Assembly (NCBI GenBank): GCA_015654925.1 | Contig: JAATFX010000142.1 | Location: 52,576-116,575, forward strand | Reading direction: 5' to 3' | Length of the DNA: 64,000 nt | Source of the DNA: Enterobacterales bacterium | Lineage (GTDB): Bacteria; Pseudomonadota; Gammaproteobacteria; Enterobacterales; Enterobacteriaceae | Shown here: piece after piece, positions 1 through 8,252 of the stretch | Layout of the letters: each line of letters opens with the position of its first letter | Position numbering within the stretch: position 1 is the stretch's first letter | Made by a program: the position numbers and the translations under genes | The notes under the pieces: model-generated | Seen by the model: the letters and a program-made list of their open reading frames with translations, nothing else | Told to the model about the DNA's origin: nothing | The model's database searches: none

Positions 1-1
1 G

Positions 2-1069
2 CTGCCGGCCGGCCATGTGGCGGACCAGTTCGATCGCCGGCGCATCGTGCTGTTCGGCCAACTGGCGGAATGGCTGGCCATCGCGGCGCTGGCGGCGCTG
101 ACCCTGACCCATCATGTTAATGAAGTGGTGATCCTCGGGCTGATTTTCCTGATCTCCGTGGCCAAGGCCATGGAAGCGCCGTCGCTGCAATCAATGCTGC
201 CGGCATTGGTGCCGCCGGCGCTGCTGGCGCGCGCCATGGCCGCCAATGCCGCTTCCGGCGAGGCGGCCATGATGGTCGGGCCCGCCCTGGGGGGCTTTTT
301 GTACGTCGCGGGGGCCGGCACGGTGTATGCGGCCGCCGGCGCGCTCTATCTGGTGTCCATCGTCATGGTCAGCCGGCTGCATTATGAACATACGCCGCCG
401 CGCCGGGTGCCGGCCAGTTTCGCCACCCTGTTCGCCGGCGTGCGTTTTATCCGCGCGCGGCCGGATGTGCTGGGGGTGATTTCGCTGGATCTGTTCGCCG
501 TGCTGCTGGGGGGCGCCACCGCTTTGCTGCCGATCTTCGCCAAGGATATCCTGCACACCGGCGCATGGGGACTGGGGCTGCTGCGCGGCGCGCCGGCGGT
601 GGGGGCGCTGCTGGTGGGGTTCTGGTTAAGCCGCCGTTCGCTGGAGCGGCACGTAGGCATGATCATGTTTATCGCGGTGGCCGGCTTTGGCGTCGCGACG
701 CTGGTGTTCGCGCTGTCCAGCGTACTCTGGTTGTCGCTGCTGGCGCTGTTCGCCCTCGGCGCCTTCGATATGGTCAGCATGGTAATCCGCGGCGCGCTGG
801 TGCAGCTCGATACCCCGGACGACATGCGCGGCCGCGTCAGCGCGGTCAATTCGATATTTATCAATACGTCCAACCAGCTGGGGGAATTTGAATCGGGCCT
901 GCTCGCGGCGTGGGTGGGCGCGGTGCCGGCCGCCGCCTTGGGCGGCATCGGCACCCTGCTGGTGGTCGGACTGTGGATGGCCTGGTTCCCCAATCTGCGG
1001 CGGCGCCAGCGTCTGGATAACGGCAACGCCGAAGCGTTAAAGGAAAGCGGCGCCGTCGATACCCTGTAA
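2..1069 (+). CDS. MFS transporter (EntS/MFS_3-like), 5' end cut by the window
   Basis: This is an inner-membrane major facilitator protein, probably a drug or siderophore exporter of the EntS/MFS_3 type. The frame is open to the left edge and reads LPAGHVADQFDRRR, the loop 2-3 signature that normally follows two membrane helices, so about 50-60 N-terminal residues lie outside the window. The GTG at 17 is therefore not the true start. The remaining ~355 residues are mostly hydrophobic helices separated by short Arg-rich loops. A second conserved Asp-Arg loop, DMRGRVSAV, lies about three quarters along and is typical of MFS_3 proteins. The substrate cannot be told. The gene converges on the LysR gene that follows. 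Confidence 0.8.
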   Translation: MPAGHVADQFDRRRIVLFGQLAEWLAIAALAALTLTHHVNEVVILGLIFLISVAKAMEAPSLQSMLPALVPPALLARAMAANAASGEAAMMVGPALGGFLYVAGAGTVYAAAGALYLVSIVMVSRLHYEHTPPRRVPASFATLFAGVRFIRARPDVLGVISLDLFAVLLGGATALLPIFAKDILHTGAWGLGLLRGAPAVGALLVGFWLSRRSLERHVGMIMFIAVAGFGVATLVFALSSVLWLSLLALFALGAFDMVSMVIRGALVQLDTPDDMRGRVSAVNSIFINTSNQLGEFESGLLAAWVGAVPAAALGGIGTLLVVGLWMAWFPNLRRRQRLDNGNAEALKESGAVDTL

Positions 1070-1170
1070 TCGCTGATAACCGAGAACGACCGGAGCCGGA
1101 AAATATCCTGCGCGAACGCCGCCCGCCGCCCCTGGCGCCGGTTCGGGGCGGCCGTACCCGTTTCATCCGC

Positions 1171-2094
1171 TTATGGCGCGGGGCCGGCGAGCGTGGCGGC
1201 CATAAAGTCTTCCTGGCCCAGGGCTTGCGCAAGATAGTCCACCCAGGCCCTGACTTTGCCCGGTATAAACCGCGCGGCGGGATAAACGGCGTGCAGCTTC
1301 AGCGCGGGGTAACGGTAGGCGGGCAACACCCGCACCAGGGCGCGATCGGCCAATTGGCGCCCGATCAGCGGTAACTGCGCGCCGCCGATGCCTAATCCGC
1401 CCTCGATGGCCTGGAGCAGGGCAAAGGTATTGTTGGCCTGAAACACGGGATGCACGTCTACGACCTCGGGGCCATCAGGACCGTGAAGCACCAGTGGCGA
1501 ATCCCCGGAAGGGCCGCTATAGCGAATATAGGCATGCCCGCTTAATTCCGCCGCCGTCTGCGGCGCGCCCTGCGCGGCAAGATAATCCGGCGCGGCGACC
1601 AGGATGCGTTCGACGGTTCCCAGCCGGCGGGCCACGGTGCCGGGCGCCGGCAAATCCCCCAAGCGAATGGCCACATCGATGCCTTCGCTCACCACATCTC
1701 CCAGGCGATCGTCGAGCAGCAACTCGATGGACAGGCCGGGGTGACGCCGCTGGAAAGCGATCGCCAGCCGGGCGAGGTAGCGCTGGCCGATGCCCGTGGG
1801 CCCATGAATGCGCAAACTGCCGGTCAAACGTTGGGTTAAGCCATGCAGGGTCTCTTCGGCCTCATTCACCGCCAGCAGGATCGGTTTGACCTGCTGATAA
1901 TAGTTTTTACCCGCTTCCGTCAGGGTGATTGCGCGGGTGGTGCGGTAAAACAGCAAAATATTCAATAACTTTTCCAGGCCGGCAATTTGCTGGCTCACCG
2001 CCGGCTGCGTCAGGCCCAGATCGCGCGCGGCCGCGGACAGGCTGCCGAGTTCGGCCACGCGAATAAAGGTATGCATGGCGGTCAGTTTATCCAT
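1171..2094 (-). CDS. LysR-family transcriptional regulator
   Basis: A 307-residue LysR-type regulator. The winged helix-turn-helix is at residues 2-60 (SLSAAARDLGLTQPAVSQQI), followed by the linker helix and a substrate-binding domain that starts near residue 88 with SLRIHGPTGIGQRYLARL. It belongs to the CrgA/DsdC-like group in which residues 90-295 form the two-lobed effector domain. It is divergent from the short-chain reductase at 2203 with a gap of about 108 bp, the usual arrangement for a LysR protein controlling its neighbour. Regulation of that gene is inference. The effector is unknown. The C-terminal tail after residue 295 is short and unremarkable. Confidence 0.88.
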   Translation of the reverse strand: MDKLTAMHTFIRVAELGSLSAAARDLGLTQPAVSQQIAGLEKLLNILLFYRTTRAITLTEAGKNYYQQVKPILLAVNEAEETLHGLTQRLTGSLRIHGPTGIGQRYLARLAIAFQRRHPGLSIELLLDDRLGDVVSEGIDVAIRLGDLPAPGTVARRLGTVERILVAAPDYLAAQGAPQTAAELSGHAYIRYSGPSGDSPLVLHGPDGPEVVDVHPVFQANNTFALLQAIEGGLGIGGAQLPLIGRQLADRALVRVLPAYRYPALKLHAVYPAARFIPGKVRAWVDYLAQALGQEDFMAATLAGPAP

Positions 2095-2202
2095 CGCGCT
2101 TACCTGAAAGTTATGCTTATAAGTGTTAGCAATTTTACCCCTATTATCGTGGTTATGTTAATCAATTACAGTTATTGCACCCTAAACTCGGAGAATAACT
2201 CC

Positions 2203-3255
2203 ATGCGTAACCCGAAAGTCGCTCTGGTTGCCGGGGCCAATGGCGTCATTGGCGGCCGGCTGATTGAAGAATTGGTCTCCCAAGGCTGGCGCGTTATCGG
2301 CCTGTCGCGCCGCGGCGGCGCGCCGCGTCCGGGGGTGGACTATCTGGCGGTTGATTTATTGGATGCCGACGCCACCCGCGCCGCACTGCGGCCGCTGACC
2401 GATATCACCCATATCTTTTATGCCGCTTATCAGGATGCGCCGGACTGGGCGGGATTAGTCGCCCCCAATCTGGCGATGCTGCAAAATGTCGTGCAAGGAG
2501 CCGAGGCGGTGGCGGCGCGGCTGGAGCATATCAGCTTGATGCAGGGGTATAAGGTCTACGGCGCGCATCTGGGCCCGTTCAAAACCCCGGCCCGTGAAAG
2601 CGATGCCGGCCATATGCCGCCGGAATTCAATGTCGATCAGCAGCAGTATCTGGAGCGGCGCCAGAAAGATAAAACCTGGAGCTGGTCGGCCATCAGGCCC
2701 AGCGTGGTGGGGGGCTTTTCGCTGGGCAACCCCATGAACCTGGCCTTGAGCATCGCCATTTACGCTTCCGTCAGCCAGGCGCTGGGCTTGCCGCTGCGTT
2801 TCCCCGGCAAGCCCGGGGCGTACCAGGCCCTGCTGGAAATGACCGACGCCGGACTGCTCGCCCGCGCCACGCTGTGGGCGGCCACCGAGCCCAGGGCCGC
2901 CAACCAGGCGTTTAACATCAACAACGGCGATCTGTTCCGCTGGAACGAGATGTGGCCGAAAATCGCCGATTATTTCGGCCTGGCGGTCGCGCCGCCGCTG
3001 CCGATGGCATTGGCGGATATCATGGGGGATAAAACCGAACTGTGGCGGTCCTTGACGCAGCGCCACGGCCTGGCCGCCGGCGGCGCCATGGCGGCAACGG
3101 GCTGGCGCTTCGCCGATTTCGTATTCTCCTGGGATTACGACATGTTCGCCGACGGCGGCAAAGCCCGCCGCTGCGGCTTTCATGAATTCATCGACACCGA
3201 AAAGATGTTCTTTTCCCTGTTCGACCAGTTCCGCCGGCGGAAAATTATTCCCTGA
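2203..3255 (+). CDS. SDR-family NAD(P)-dependent reductase, PRISE (progesterone 5-beta-reductase/iridoid synthase-like) type
   Basis: A 350-residue extended short-chain dehydrogenase. The nucleotide-binding loop GANGVIGG is at residues 10-17. Later segments WSWSAIRPSVVGGFSLGN and LRFPGKPGAY are the pattern of PRISE enone reductases, which reduce activated C=C bonds with NAD(P)H. The expected active-site Tyr is probably in LMQGYKVYGAH. The start at 2203 is chosen because GGAG lies 9-13 bases upstream and the Rossmann fold begins at once; the open frame reaching back to 1987 would overlap the LysR gene and encodes nothing family-like. The substrate is unknown. It is likely controlled by the divergent LysR protein. 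Confidence 0.8.
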   Translation: MRNPKVALVAGANGVIGGRLIEELVSQGWRVIGLSRRGGAPRPGVDYLAVDLLDADATRAALRPLTDITHIFYAAYQDAPDWAGLVAPNLAMLQNVVQGAEAVAARLEHISLMQGYKVYGAHLGPFKTPARESDAGHMPPEFNVDQQQYLERRQKDKTWSWSAIRPSVVGGFSLGNPMNLALSIAIYASVSQALGLPLRFPGKPGAYQALLEMTDAGLLARATLWAATEPRAANQAFNINNGDLFRWNEMWPKIADYFGLAVAPPLPMALADIMGDKTELWRSLTQRHGLAAGGAMAATGWRFADFVFSWDYDMFADGGKARRCGFHEFIDTEKMFFSLFDQFRRRKIIP

Positions 3256-3260
3256 CGGAC

Positions 3261-3279
3261 CGCTGCGGTTCACGCAGCG
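3261..3279 (+). terminator. hairpin just after the SDR gene
   Basis: A perfect 7-bp stem, CGCTGCG / CGCAGCG, with a 5-base loop begins 5 bases after the reductase stop codon. It has no T-run, so termination is uncertain. It may act together with the larger hairpin at 3322-3352. Confidence 0.35.
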
Positions 3280-3321
3280 ATAGGCAAATTTCCGCGCCAG
3301 CTCACAAATCCTGCGTTAAAA

Positions 3322-3352
3322 CGGCCTTAAACGGGCAACCGTTTTGAGGCCG
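3322..3352 (+). terminator. long stem-loop between the SDR gene and nanA
   Basis: Arms CGGCCT + AAACGG pair with CCGTTT + AGGCCG around a GCAA loop: 12 base pairs with one small internal bulge. The downstream bases are pyrimidine-rich (TTTCTCCCTTTTCCC) rather than a pure T-run. It is probably the transcriptional end of the reductase unit. Its right arm overlaps the possible CRP site at 3343. Confidence 0.45.
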
Positions 3353-3358
3353 ATCACG
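3343..3358 (+). promoter_or_regulatory. possible CRP site of the nanA promoter
   Basis: TTTGA-GGCCGA-TCACG matches the CRP core TGTGA-N6-TCACA at 8 of 10 positions with the right 6-bp spacer. If the TATACT at 3401-3406 is the -10 element, the centre lies about 62 bp upstream of the start point, a class I activation distance. E. coli nan genes are known to need CRP. The match itself is only moderate. Confidence 0.4.
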
Positions 3359-3398
3359 TTTCTCCCTTTTCCCGCTATCCTGCCTCGATCGGCGTATT

Positions 3399-3421
3399 GG
3401 TATACTAGGTACATAGGTATA
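3399..3421 (+). promoter_or_regulatory. NanR operator: three GGTATA-type direct repeats
   Basis: GGTATA (3399), GGTACA (3408) and GGTATA (3416) occur as direct repeats with start-to-start spacing of 9 and 8 bp. This is the same spacing as the (GGTATA)3 NanR operator of E. coli nanATEK as I remember it. The first repeat overlaps a plausible -10 hexamer, TATACT, and the array ends 36 bp before the nanA start codon, so bound NanR would block RNA polymerase. The cognate regulator is encoded at 6201. In E. coli N-acetylneuraminate relieves the repression. Confidence 0.85.
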
Positions 3422-3457
3422 TAGTTGGTTCACATCCACTTCACAATCGAGGTTGTT

Positions 3458-4366
3458 ATGTCAGCAAAACTTACCGGGGTGCTGCCCGCGCTGCTCACCC
3501 CCTTTGATCGGCACCAGCGGCTGGATAGCGAAAGCCTGCGCCGGCTGGTGCGGTTTAACCTGCGCCAGGGAATCGATGGATTATATGTCGGCGGTTCTAC
3601 CGGCGAGGCGTTTTTGCAATCCGTCGCCGAGCGGCGGGAAGTATTGGAAATCGTGGCCGAAGAGGCCGCCGGCAAGGTTGCCCTGATCGCCCACGTGGGC
3701 TGCATCAGTACCGCCGACAGCCAGTCCCTGGCCGCCAGCGCGGCGAACTGCGGTTACGACGCCGTGTCGGCGGTGACGCCGTTTTATTACCCGTTTAGCT
3801 TTGCCGAACACTGCGATCACTACCGGGCGATCATTGATGCCGCCCAGGGCAAACCGATGGTGGTTTATAATATTCCCGCCCTGAGCGGCGTGAAATTAAC
3901 CCTGGAACAAATTTCCACTTTAATTACCTTGCCTAATGTCGTCGCTTTAAAACAAACCTCGGATAACCTCTATCAAATGGAGCAGGTGCGCCGCGCCCAC
4001 CCCGATAAAATTATCTATAACGGCTACGATGAAATATTTCTGGCCGGGCAAATGGCGGGAGCCAATGGCGGCATCGGCAGTACCTACAATATTATGGGAT
4101 GGCGTTATTTACAGATCGTGACGGCGTTGGAACGCGGGGAAATAACCCGCGCTAAACAATTGCAAAGCGAGTGCAATCAGGTGATCGACCTGTTGGTGCG
4201 GGCCGGGGTGTTCCGCGGCCTGAAAACGGTGCTTCAATTTATGGGCGTAATCGCCAACCCGCTGTGCCGTAACCCGTTTTCGCCGGTCAGCGCGGAATTT
4301 ATTCCCGCGCTGCGGGCGCTGGCGGAACAACTCGGCGAGGAATTGGCCGCCCGGAATAAATCATAA
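3458..4366 (+). CDS. nanA: N-acetylneuraminate lyase
   Basis: A 302-residue cytoplasmic class I aldolase that splits N-acetylneuraminate into N-acetylmannosamine and pyruvate, the first step of sialic acid use. Key elements: GGSTGEAF at residues 45-52, Tyr137 in VVYNIPALSG and the Schiff-base Lys165 in ALKQTS. Both catalytic residues have the same numbers as in E. coli NanA. Later blocks such as GGIGSTYNIMGWRY also match NanA rather than DapA. The start at 3458 has GAGG 6 bases upstream; an in-frame GTG at 3425 is less likely. It is followed 200 bp later by nanT and lies under the NanR operator. Confidence 0.95.
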   Translation: MSAKLTGVLPALLTPFDRHQRLDSESLRRLVRFNLRQGIDGLYVGGSTGEAFLQSVAERREVLEIVAEEAAGKVALIAHVGCISTADSQSLAASAANCGYDAVSAVTPFYYPFSFAEHCDHYRAIIDAAQGKPMVVYNIPALSGVKLTLEQISTLITLPNVVALKQTSDNLYQMEQVRRAHPDKIIYNGYDEIFLAGQMAGANGGIGSTYNIMGWRYLQIVTALERGEITRAKQLQSECNQVIDLLVRAGVFRGLKTVLQFMGVIANPLCRNPFSPVSAEFIPALRALAEQLGEELAARNKS

Positions 4367-4566
4367 GCGCCGCGGCCGGCGCGATGTCCGTCCGGCCGCT
4401 AATAACCATACTTTAATCAGCCAGGGAAATAATGTATCCGCCGCGGAGGCGGCCGGGATCGTAAATAGCATCTTATTCGTTTTAACCGATTACTGATATA
4501 TACCCTACTGTCTTATATAAACATCAATAGATTGCCGCGGCGCTATTGATCAGGAGATGATACCTT
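4367..4566 (+). other. nanA-nanT intergenic region
   Basis: This 200-bp gap contains GC-rich inverted repeats just after nanA (GCGCCG-CGGC-CGGCGC and GGCCGG...CCGGCC), a possible processing or attenuation element. An AT-rich stretch with a lone TATACC (reverse GGTATA) lies at 4499-4504. I see no convincing separate promoter, so nanT may be read from the nanA promoter or from its own weak one. A GGAG sits 10 bases before the nanT start. Confidence 0.3.
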
Positions 4567-6057
4567 ATGCAGAGTATTAATCTTTCTCTACCCTGGTACC
4601 GACAATTATCGCGCCCGCAATGGAAAGCCTTCATGGCCGCCTGGATTGGTTATATGCTCGATGGGTTCGATTTTGTTTTAATTGCCCTGGTGCTTACCGA
4701 AGTGCAGCAGGAATTCGGTCTCAATACCGTGCAAGCCGCCAGCCTGATCAGCGCCGCGTTTATCTCGCGCTGGTTCGGCGGTCTGGCGCTGGGCGCCATG
4801 GGGGATCGTTATGGCCGCCGCCCGGCCATGATTACCAGCATCGTGCTGTTTTCCTGCGGCACGCTGGCCTGCGGTTTGGCCCCCGGCTATATCACCATGT
4901 TCCTGGCCCGGATTATCATCGGCATGGGCATGGCGGGGGAGTATGGCGCCAGCTCCACCTATGTCATCGAAAGCTGGCCGCGCCATATGCGTAATAAAGC
5001 CAGCGGGTTTCTGATCTCCGGCTTTGCCATCGGCGGCGTACTGTCGGCCCAGATTTATCGGTTTGTCGTGCCGGAGTGGGGGTGGCGCGCGCTGTTTTTT
5101 ATCGGTATTCTGCCCATCGTTTTTGCCCTTTGGCTGCGCAAAAATATACCCGAAGCGCAAGACTGGGAGAAAAAACGCGACGCCGACGCCCCGGCGCGCA
5201 ATATGGTGGAGATACTGTACAAAGGCCGGCACCGGGCGGTTAATATCGCCTGTACCGCCATTGCCGCCGCCGCGCTCTACCTGTGCTTTACCGGCCAGGC
5301 CGGCTCGGCGCTGATGGTGGCGCTGCTGGGGCTGGCCTGCGCCGCCATTTTCATCGGTTTTATGGTGCAAAGCAGCGGCCCGCGCTGGCCCACCGGCGTG
5401 ATGCTGATGGTGGTGGTGCTGTGCGCCTTCCTTTACTCATGGCCGATCCAGGCGCTGCTGCCCACCTATTTGAAAACCGAGCTGGCCTATACGCCGGCGG
5501 TGGTGGCCAAACTGCTGTTTTTCAGCGGATTCGGCGCCGCGGTGGGCTGCTGCGTGGCCGGCTTTACCGGCGATTGGCTGGGAACGCGCAGGGCGTATGT
5601 TTATAGCCTGCTGCTGTCCCAGATGCTGATAATTCCGGTTTTCGCCATCCATGGCTCCAGTATCTGGCTGCTGGGGGGACTGCTGTTCGTGCAGCAGATG
5701 CTGGGCCAGGGCATATCCGGCCTGCTGCCGAAGCTGATCGGCGGTTATTTCGATACCGAGCAGCGGGCGGCGGGCCTGGGGTTCACCTATAACGTCGGGG
5801 CCCTGGGCGGCGCGCTGGCGCCCATCCTCGGCGCCAGCATCGCCCAGCGGCTGGATCTGGGCACCGCCCTGGGCGGACTGTCTTTCAGCCTGACCTTTGT
5901 GGTCATCCTGCTGATTGGCCTGGATATGCCTTCCCGGGTCCAGCGCTGGCTACGCCCGCAAGCCCTGCGGATGGTCGATTCCGTTGACGGCCGTCCTTTC
6001 AGCGGCGCCGCGGGCGGCGCGCCGCAGCAGTCCCGCCGCCAGGGCGGACACCCGTAA
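4567..6057 (+). CDS. nanT: sialic acid:H+ symporter, MFS family
   Basis: A 496-residue inner-membrane symporter that brings in N-acetylneuraminate. It aligns by eye with E. coli NanT along nearly its whole length, including GYMLDGFDFVLIALVLTEVQ, the loop GDRYGRRPAM, the duplicated block GFGAAVGCCVAGF and the C-terminal LDMPSRVQRWLRP. NanT is unusual among MFS proteins in having about 14 membrane segments, and the length here fits that. The extra C-terminal tail (about 40 residues, GAAGGAPQQSRRQGG) is polar. It lies downstream of nanA and upstream of nanR on the same strand. Confidence 0.94.
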   Translation: MQSINLSLPWYRQLSRPQWKAFMAAWIGYMLDGFDFVLIALVLTEVQQEFGLNTVQAASLISAAFISRWFGGLALGAMGDRYGRRPAMITSIVLFSCGTLACGLAPGYITMFLARIIIGMGMAGEYGASSTYVIESWPRHMRNKASGFLISGFAIGGVLSAQIYRFVVPEWGWRALFFIGILPIVFALWLRKNIPEAQDWEKKRDADAPARNMVEILYKGRHRAVNIACTAIAAAALYLCFTGQAGSALMVALLGLACAAIFIGFMVQSSGPRWPTGVMLMVVVLCAFLYSWPIQALLPTYLKTELAYTPAVVAKLLFFSGFGAAVGCCVAGFTGDWLGTRRAYVYSLLLSQMLIIPVFAIHGSSIWLLGGLLFVQQMLGQGISGLLPKLIGGYFDTEQRAAGLGFTYNVGALGGALAPILGASIAQRLDLGTALGGLSFSLTFVVILLIGLDMPSRVQRWLRPQALRMVDSVDGRPFSGAAGGAPQQSRRQGGHP

Positions 6058-6064
6058 TCCAGCC

Positions 6065-6092
6065 GCGACGGCGGCGTTGCGGCCGCCGTCGC
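6065..6092 (+). terminator. strong hairpin between nanT and nanR
   Basis: A perfect 11-bp inverted repeat (GCGACGGCGGC / GCCGCCGTCGC) with loop GTTGCG begins 7 bases after the nanT stop codon. It lacks a T-run, so it may end, attenuate or protect the nanAT transcript rather than be a full intrinsic terminator. nanR follows 108 bp later. Confidence 0.5.
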
Positions 6093-6200
6093 CGTATCCC
6101 GTTGCGGGCATGCGGTCGTTAATGCAATATGCTATGATTCGCCTAACATTTTGGCTTTCTTATCCCAGGGAAATATCCCGGCGAAATCGATCATACTGAC

Positions 6201-6956
6201 ATGACCACGTCCAAAAAAAACGACAAGCTTACCAGCCAGCAGGCGGTTACCTTCCTGCGGCGTCCGCTCACCCGCAAAAAATTGTCGGAAGTGGTGGAGG
6301 AGGAACTGGAGTTTATGGTGCGCCGCGGCGAATTCGCCGAGGGCGATCAACTGCCGTCCGAACGCGAGCTGATGGAAATGTTCAAGGTGGGTCGCCCTTC
6401 GGTGCGCGAAGCATTGGCGGCGCTCAAGCGCAAAGGCCTATTGCAAATCAGCAACGGCGAGCGGGCGCGGGTCACCCGTCCTTCCCCCGATACCATCATC
6501 AGCGAAATTTCCGGCATGGCCAAGGATTTCCTGCACCAGCCGGGGGGAATAAACCACTTCGAGCAATTGCGGCAGTTTTTTGAGTCCAGCCTGGTAAGGT
6601 ATGCCGCGGAAAAAGCCACCGATAAACAAATCGCCCGGCTGGCCACCGCGCTGGAGATCAACAGCAAATCGCTGGTCGATCACGATCTGTTTGTTCGCTC
6701 CGATATCGCTTTTCACCGCGTTCTGGCCGAGATCCCCGGCAATCCGCTGTTCCTGACCATCCATATCGCCCTGCTGGACTGGCTGATCGCCGCCCGGGTC
6801 GCCCTTACCGAACCGCAGCAGATCCTGGAGCATAACGGCAACAGCTACCGCCAGCACGTCAACATCTACGAAGCGATCCGGCGGCATGACCCCGACGGCG
6901 CCGAAGCGGCGTTAAAAGAGCATCTGCACAGCGTTTTTTCCGCTTATTACGTATAG
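6201..6956 (+). CDS. nanR: sialic acid regulator NanR (GntR/FadR family)
   Basis: A 251-residue FadR-subfamily repressor. The winged helix is at about residues 30-95 (EGDQLPSERELMEMFKVGRPSVREAL), followed by an FCD ligand domain with FHRVLAEIPGNP. The stretches RKKLSE.VEEELE, ALKRKGLLQISNGERARV and SGMAKDFL match E. coli NanR. It should bind the GGTATA repeats at 3399-3421 and release them with N-acetylneuraminate. In E. coli nanR precedes nanA; here it is the last gene of the cluster. No nanE or nanK is in the window, so N-acetylmannosamine phosphorylation and epimerisation must be encoded elsewhere. No clear ribosome-binding site precedes the ATG. Confidence 0.92.
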   Translation: MTTSKKNDKLTSQQAVTFLRRPLTRKKLSEVVEEELEFMVRRGEFAEGDQLPSERELMEMFKVGRPSVREALAALKRKGLLQISNGERARVTRPSPDTIISEISGMAKDFLHQPGGINHFEQLRQFFESSLVRYAAEKATDKQIARLATALEINSKSLVDHDLFVRSDIAFHRVLAEIPGNPLFLTIHIALLDWLIAARVALTEPQQILEHNGNSYRQHVNIYEAIRRHDPDGAEAALKEHLHSVFSAYYV

Positions 6957-6979
6957 CCGCCGCCGATCAGGGGCGGCGG
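6957..6979. terminator. GC-rich hairpin immediately after nanR
   Basis: CCGCCGCC / GGCGGCGG, 8 bp with a 7-base loop, starts at the base after the nanR stop codon and is followed by GGTTTG. It is a probable end of the nan transcript, though T-poor. It also covers the 3' end of the doubtful minus-strand ORF at 6967. Confidence 0.5.
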
Positions 6980-7179
6980 GGTTTGCCTCTCGCCACTTTG
7001 ACGGCTTTGTCGGGGTCGCCCGCGATGAACTCCAGGGTAGGCGCGTAATAATAAGGCAGCCAGGCGCCGTAGGCGCTTTCCCACTCCCAGTGAACGGGGC
7101 AAGGCCAAAGAATATCTTCATATAAGATGTAATAGATCCACCGTCCATGGGGACGGCGCGGTTTACCGGAACGGGTCAA
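6967..7179 (-). CDS. small hypothetical protein rich in aromatic residues
   Basis: A 70-residue frame with a TTG start, lying in an otherwise gene-free 526-bp gap between nanR and msrA. The product is notably rich in Trp and Tyr (GRWIYYILYEDILWPCPVHW; later WLPYYYAP), which is not the usual look of a chance GC-rich frame. No membrane segment, signal or known domain is evident and the ribosome-binding site is weak. I do not recognise it. A competing overlapping frame (6912-7148) makes it uncertain whether either is real. Confidence 0.33.
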   Translation of the reverse strand: MTRSGKPRRPHGRWIYYILYEDILWPCPVHWEWESAYGAWLPYYYAPTLEFIAGDPDKAVKVARGKPRRP

Positions 7180-7362
7180 GCAGGAGCCATCCCTGAACGG
7201 CCGGACGCCGGATTATCGGTTGCATTCTGGGTATGTCCTTCTGTGAATAATGGCCATGCAAAACAGTGATTAAACCACTTATCCGGCGGCATCGACAAAT
7301 ATTGTAACCCGCCGGTACCGGCAGGTTTTGATCGGCTTAACATTATGCCGGTTTTAAACCCG

Positions 7363-7390
7363 GGCTTGATGACAATTTTGTCATCAAGCC
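7363..7390. promoter_or_regulatory. perfect 28-bp palindrome upstream of msrA
   Basis: GGCTTGATGACAA-TT-TTGTCATCAAGCC reads identically on both strands: 13-bp arms and a 2-bp centre. It lies 92 bp before the msrA start codon. There is no adjacent T-run on either strand, so an operator for a dimeric regulator is more likely than a terminator. The rest of the 6957-7482 gap shows only a short GCCGGTACCGGC palindrome and no other gene. Confidence 0.5.
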
Positions 7391-7482
7391 GTCATCTGGC
7401 GAACCGGGTGGTTATGCCAAGCTGGCGGCATGGCCAGAGGATTCGGCGTCAACGCCGCGATTAACCAGCAGACGGGGGCATT

Positions 7483-8232
7483 ATGCTGATAGCCAAGAAA
7501 ACTTTTACGCGCCGGCGCGGACTTGCGACCGCGGCCCTGGCGATCGCCGCGCTGTTCTGGCAAAGCCTGGCCTGGTCCCGGGGGGATGCCGACGCGGCGG
7601 TGGCGATTGCGCCGCCGGCCCACGACGAGGCGCCCGCGTCCGCGCAGGGCGAAACTGCGCTCCTGGCCGGCGGCTGTTTTTGGGGCGTACAGGGGGTGTT
7701 TCAACATGTTAAAGGCGTCAAAAGCGTGGTGGCGGGTTATACCGGCGGCAATGCGCAGGATGCCAACTACCAGGCCGTCAGCGGCGGCGACACCGGCCAT
7801 GCGGAGTCCGTGGAAGTCACGTTCGACCCCGCCCAGGTATCCTATGGAACATTGTTGCAAATTTTCTTTTCCGTGGCGCATAACCCCACTCAGCTGAATT
7901 ATCAGGGGCCGGATACCGGTACGCAATACCGCTCGGCCATTTTCCCGCAAACCGACGCGCAGCAGCGGGTGGCCCGGGAATATATCGCGCAGTTGAACGC
8001 CGGCCATGCCTACGGCGCGCCCCTGGCGACCACCATCGAGCCGGGCGCGCAGTTTTATCCGGCGGAGGATTATCACCAAAACTACCTGACCAATAATCCC
8101 CAGGCCCGCTACATCATGATCAATGACTTGCCGAAACTGACCCAATTGCAGCGCCTGTTCCCGGACCGCTACCGCGGCGATCCGGTGCTGGTAAAAGTTC
8201 AGGGGTCCACCTACGTTTTACCGCCCCGATAA
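7483..8232 (+). CDS. msrA: peptide-methionine (S)-S-oxide reductase, exported form
   Basis: A 249-residue MsrA that reduces methionine-S-sulfoxide in proteins. The catalytic Cys65 is in GGCFWG. GYTGG, GHAESVEVTFDP, GTQYRSAIF and AEDYHQNYL complete the MsrA core. The first ~38 residues form an export signal with a twin-Arg-like start (TRRRGLATAALAIAALFW), so the enzyme probably acts in the periplasm; Sec or Tat routing cannot be decided. About 30 residues follow the core (KLTQLQRLFPDRYRG). A GGGGG lies 7-11 bases before the ATG. It is monocistronic; a hairpin GCGCCG/CGGCGC follows at 8233-8252. Confidence 0.92.
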   Translation: MLIAKKTFTRRRGLATAALAIAALFWQSLAWSRGDADAAVAIAPPAHDEAPASAQGETALLAGGCFWGVQGVFQHVKGVKSVVAGYTGGNAQDANYQAVSGGDTGHAESVEVTFDPAQVSYGTLLQIFFSVAHNPTQLNYQGPDTGTQYRSAIFPQTDAQQRVAREYIAQLNAGHAYGAPLATTIEPGAQFYPAEDYHQNYLTNNPQARYIMINDLPKLTQLQRLFPDRYRGDPVLVKVQGSTYVLPPR

Positions 8233-8252
8233 GCGCCGCGCCCGCCCGGCGC

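Noticed and set aside
1987..2202. N-terminal extension of the SDR protein back to 1987
   Set aside because: It would overlap the divergent LysR start and promoter; the Rossmann motif begins just after the ATG at 2203, which has its own ribosome-binding site.
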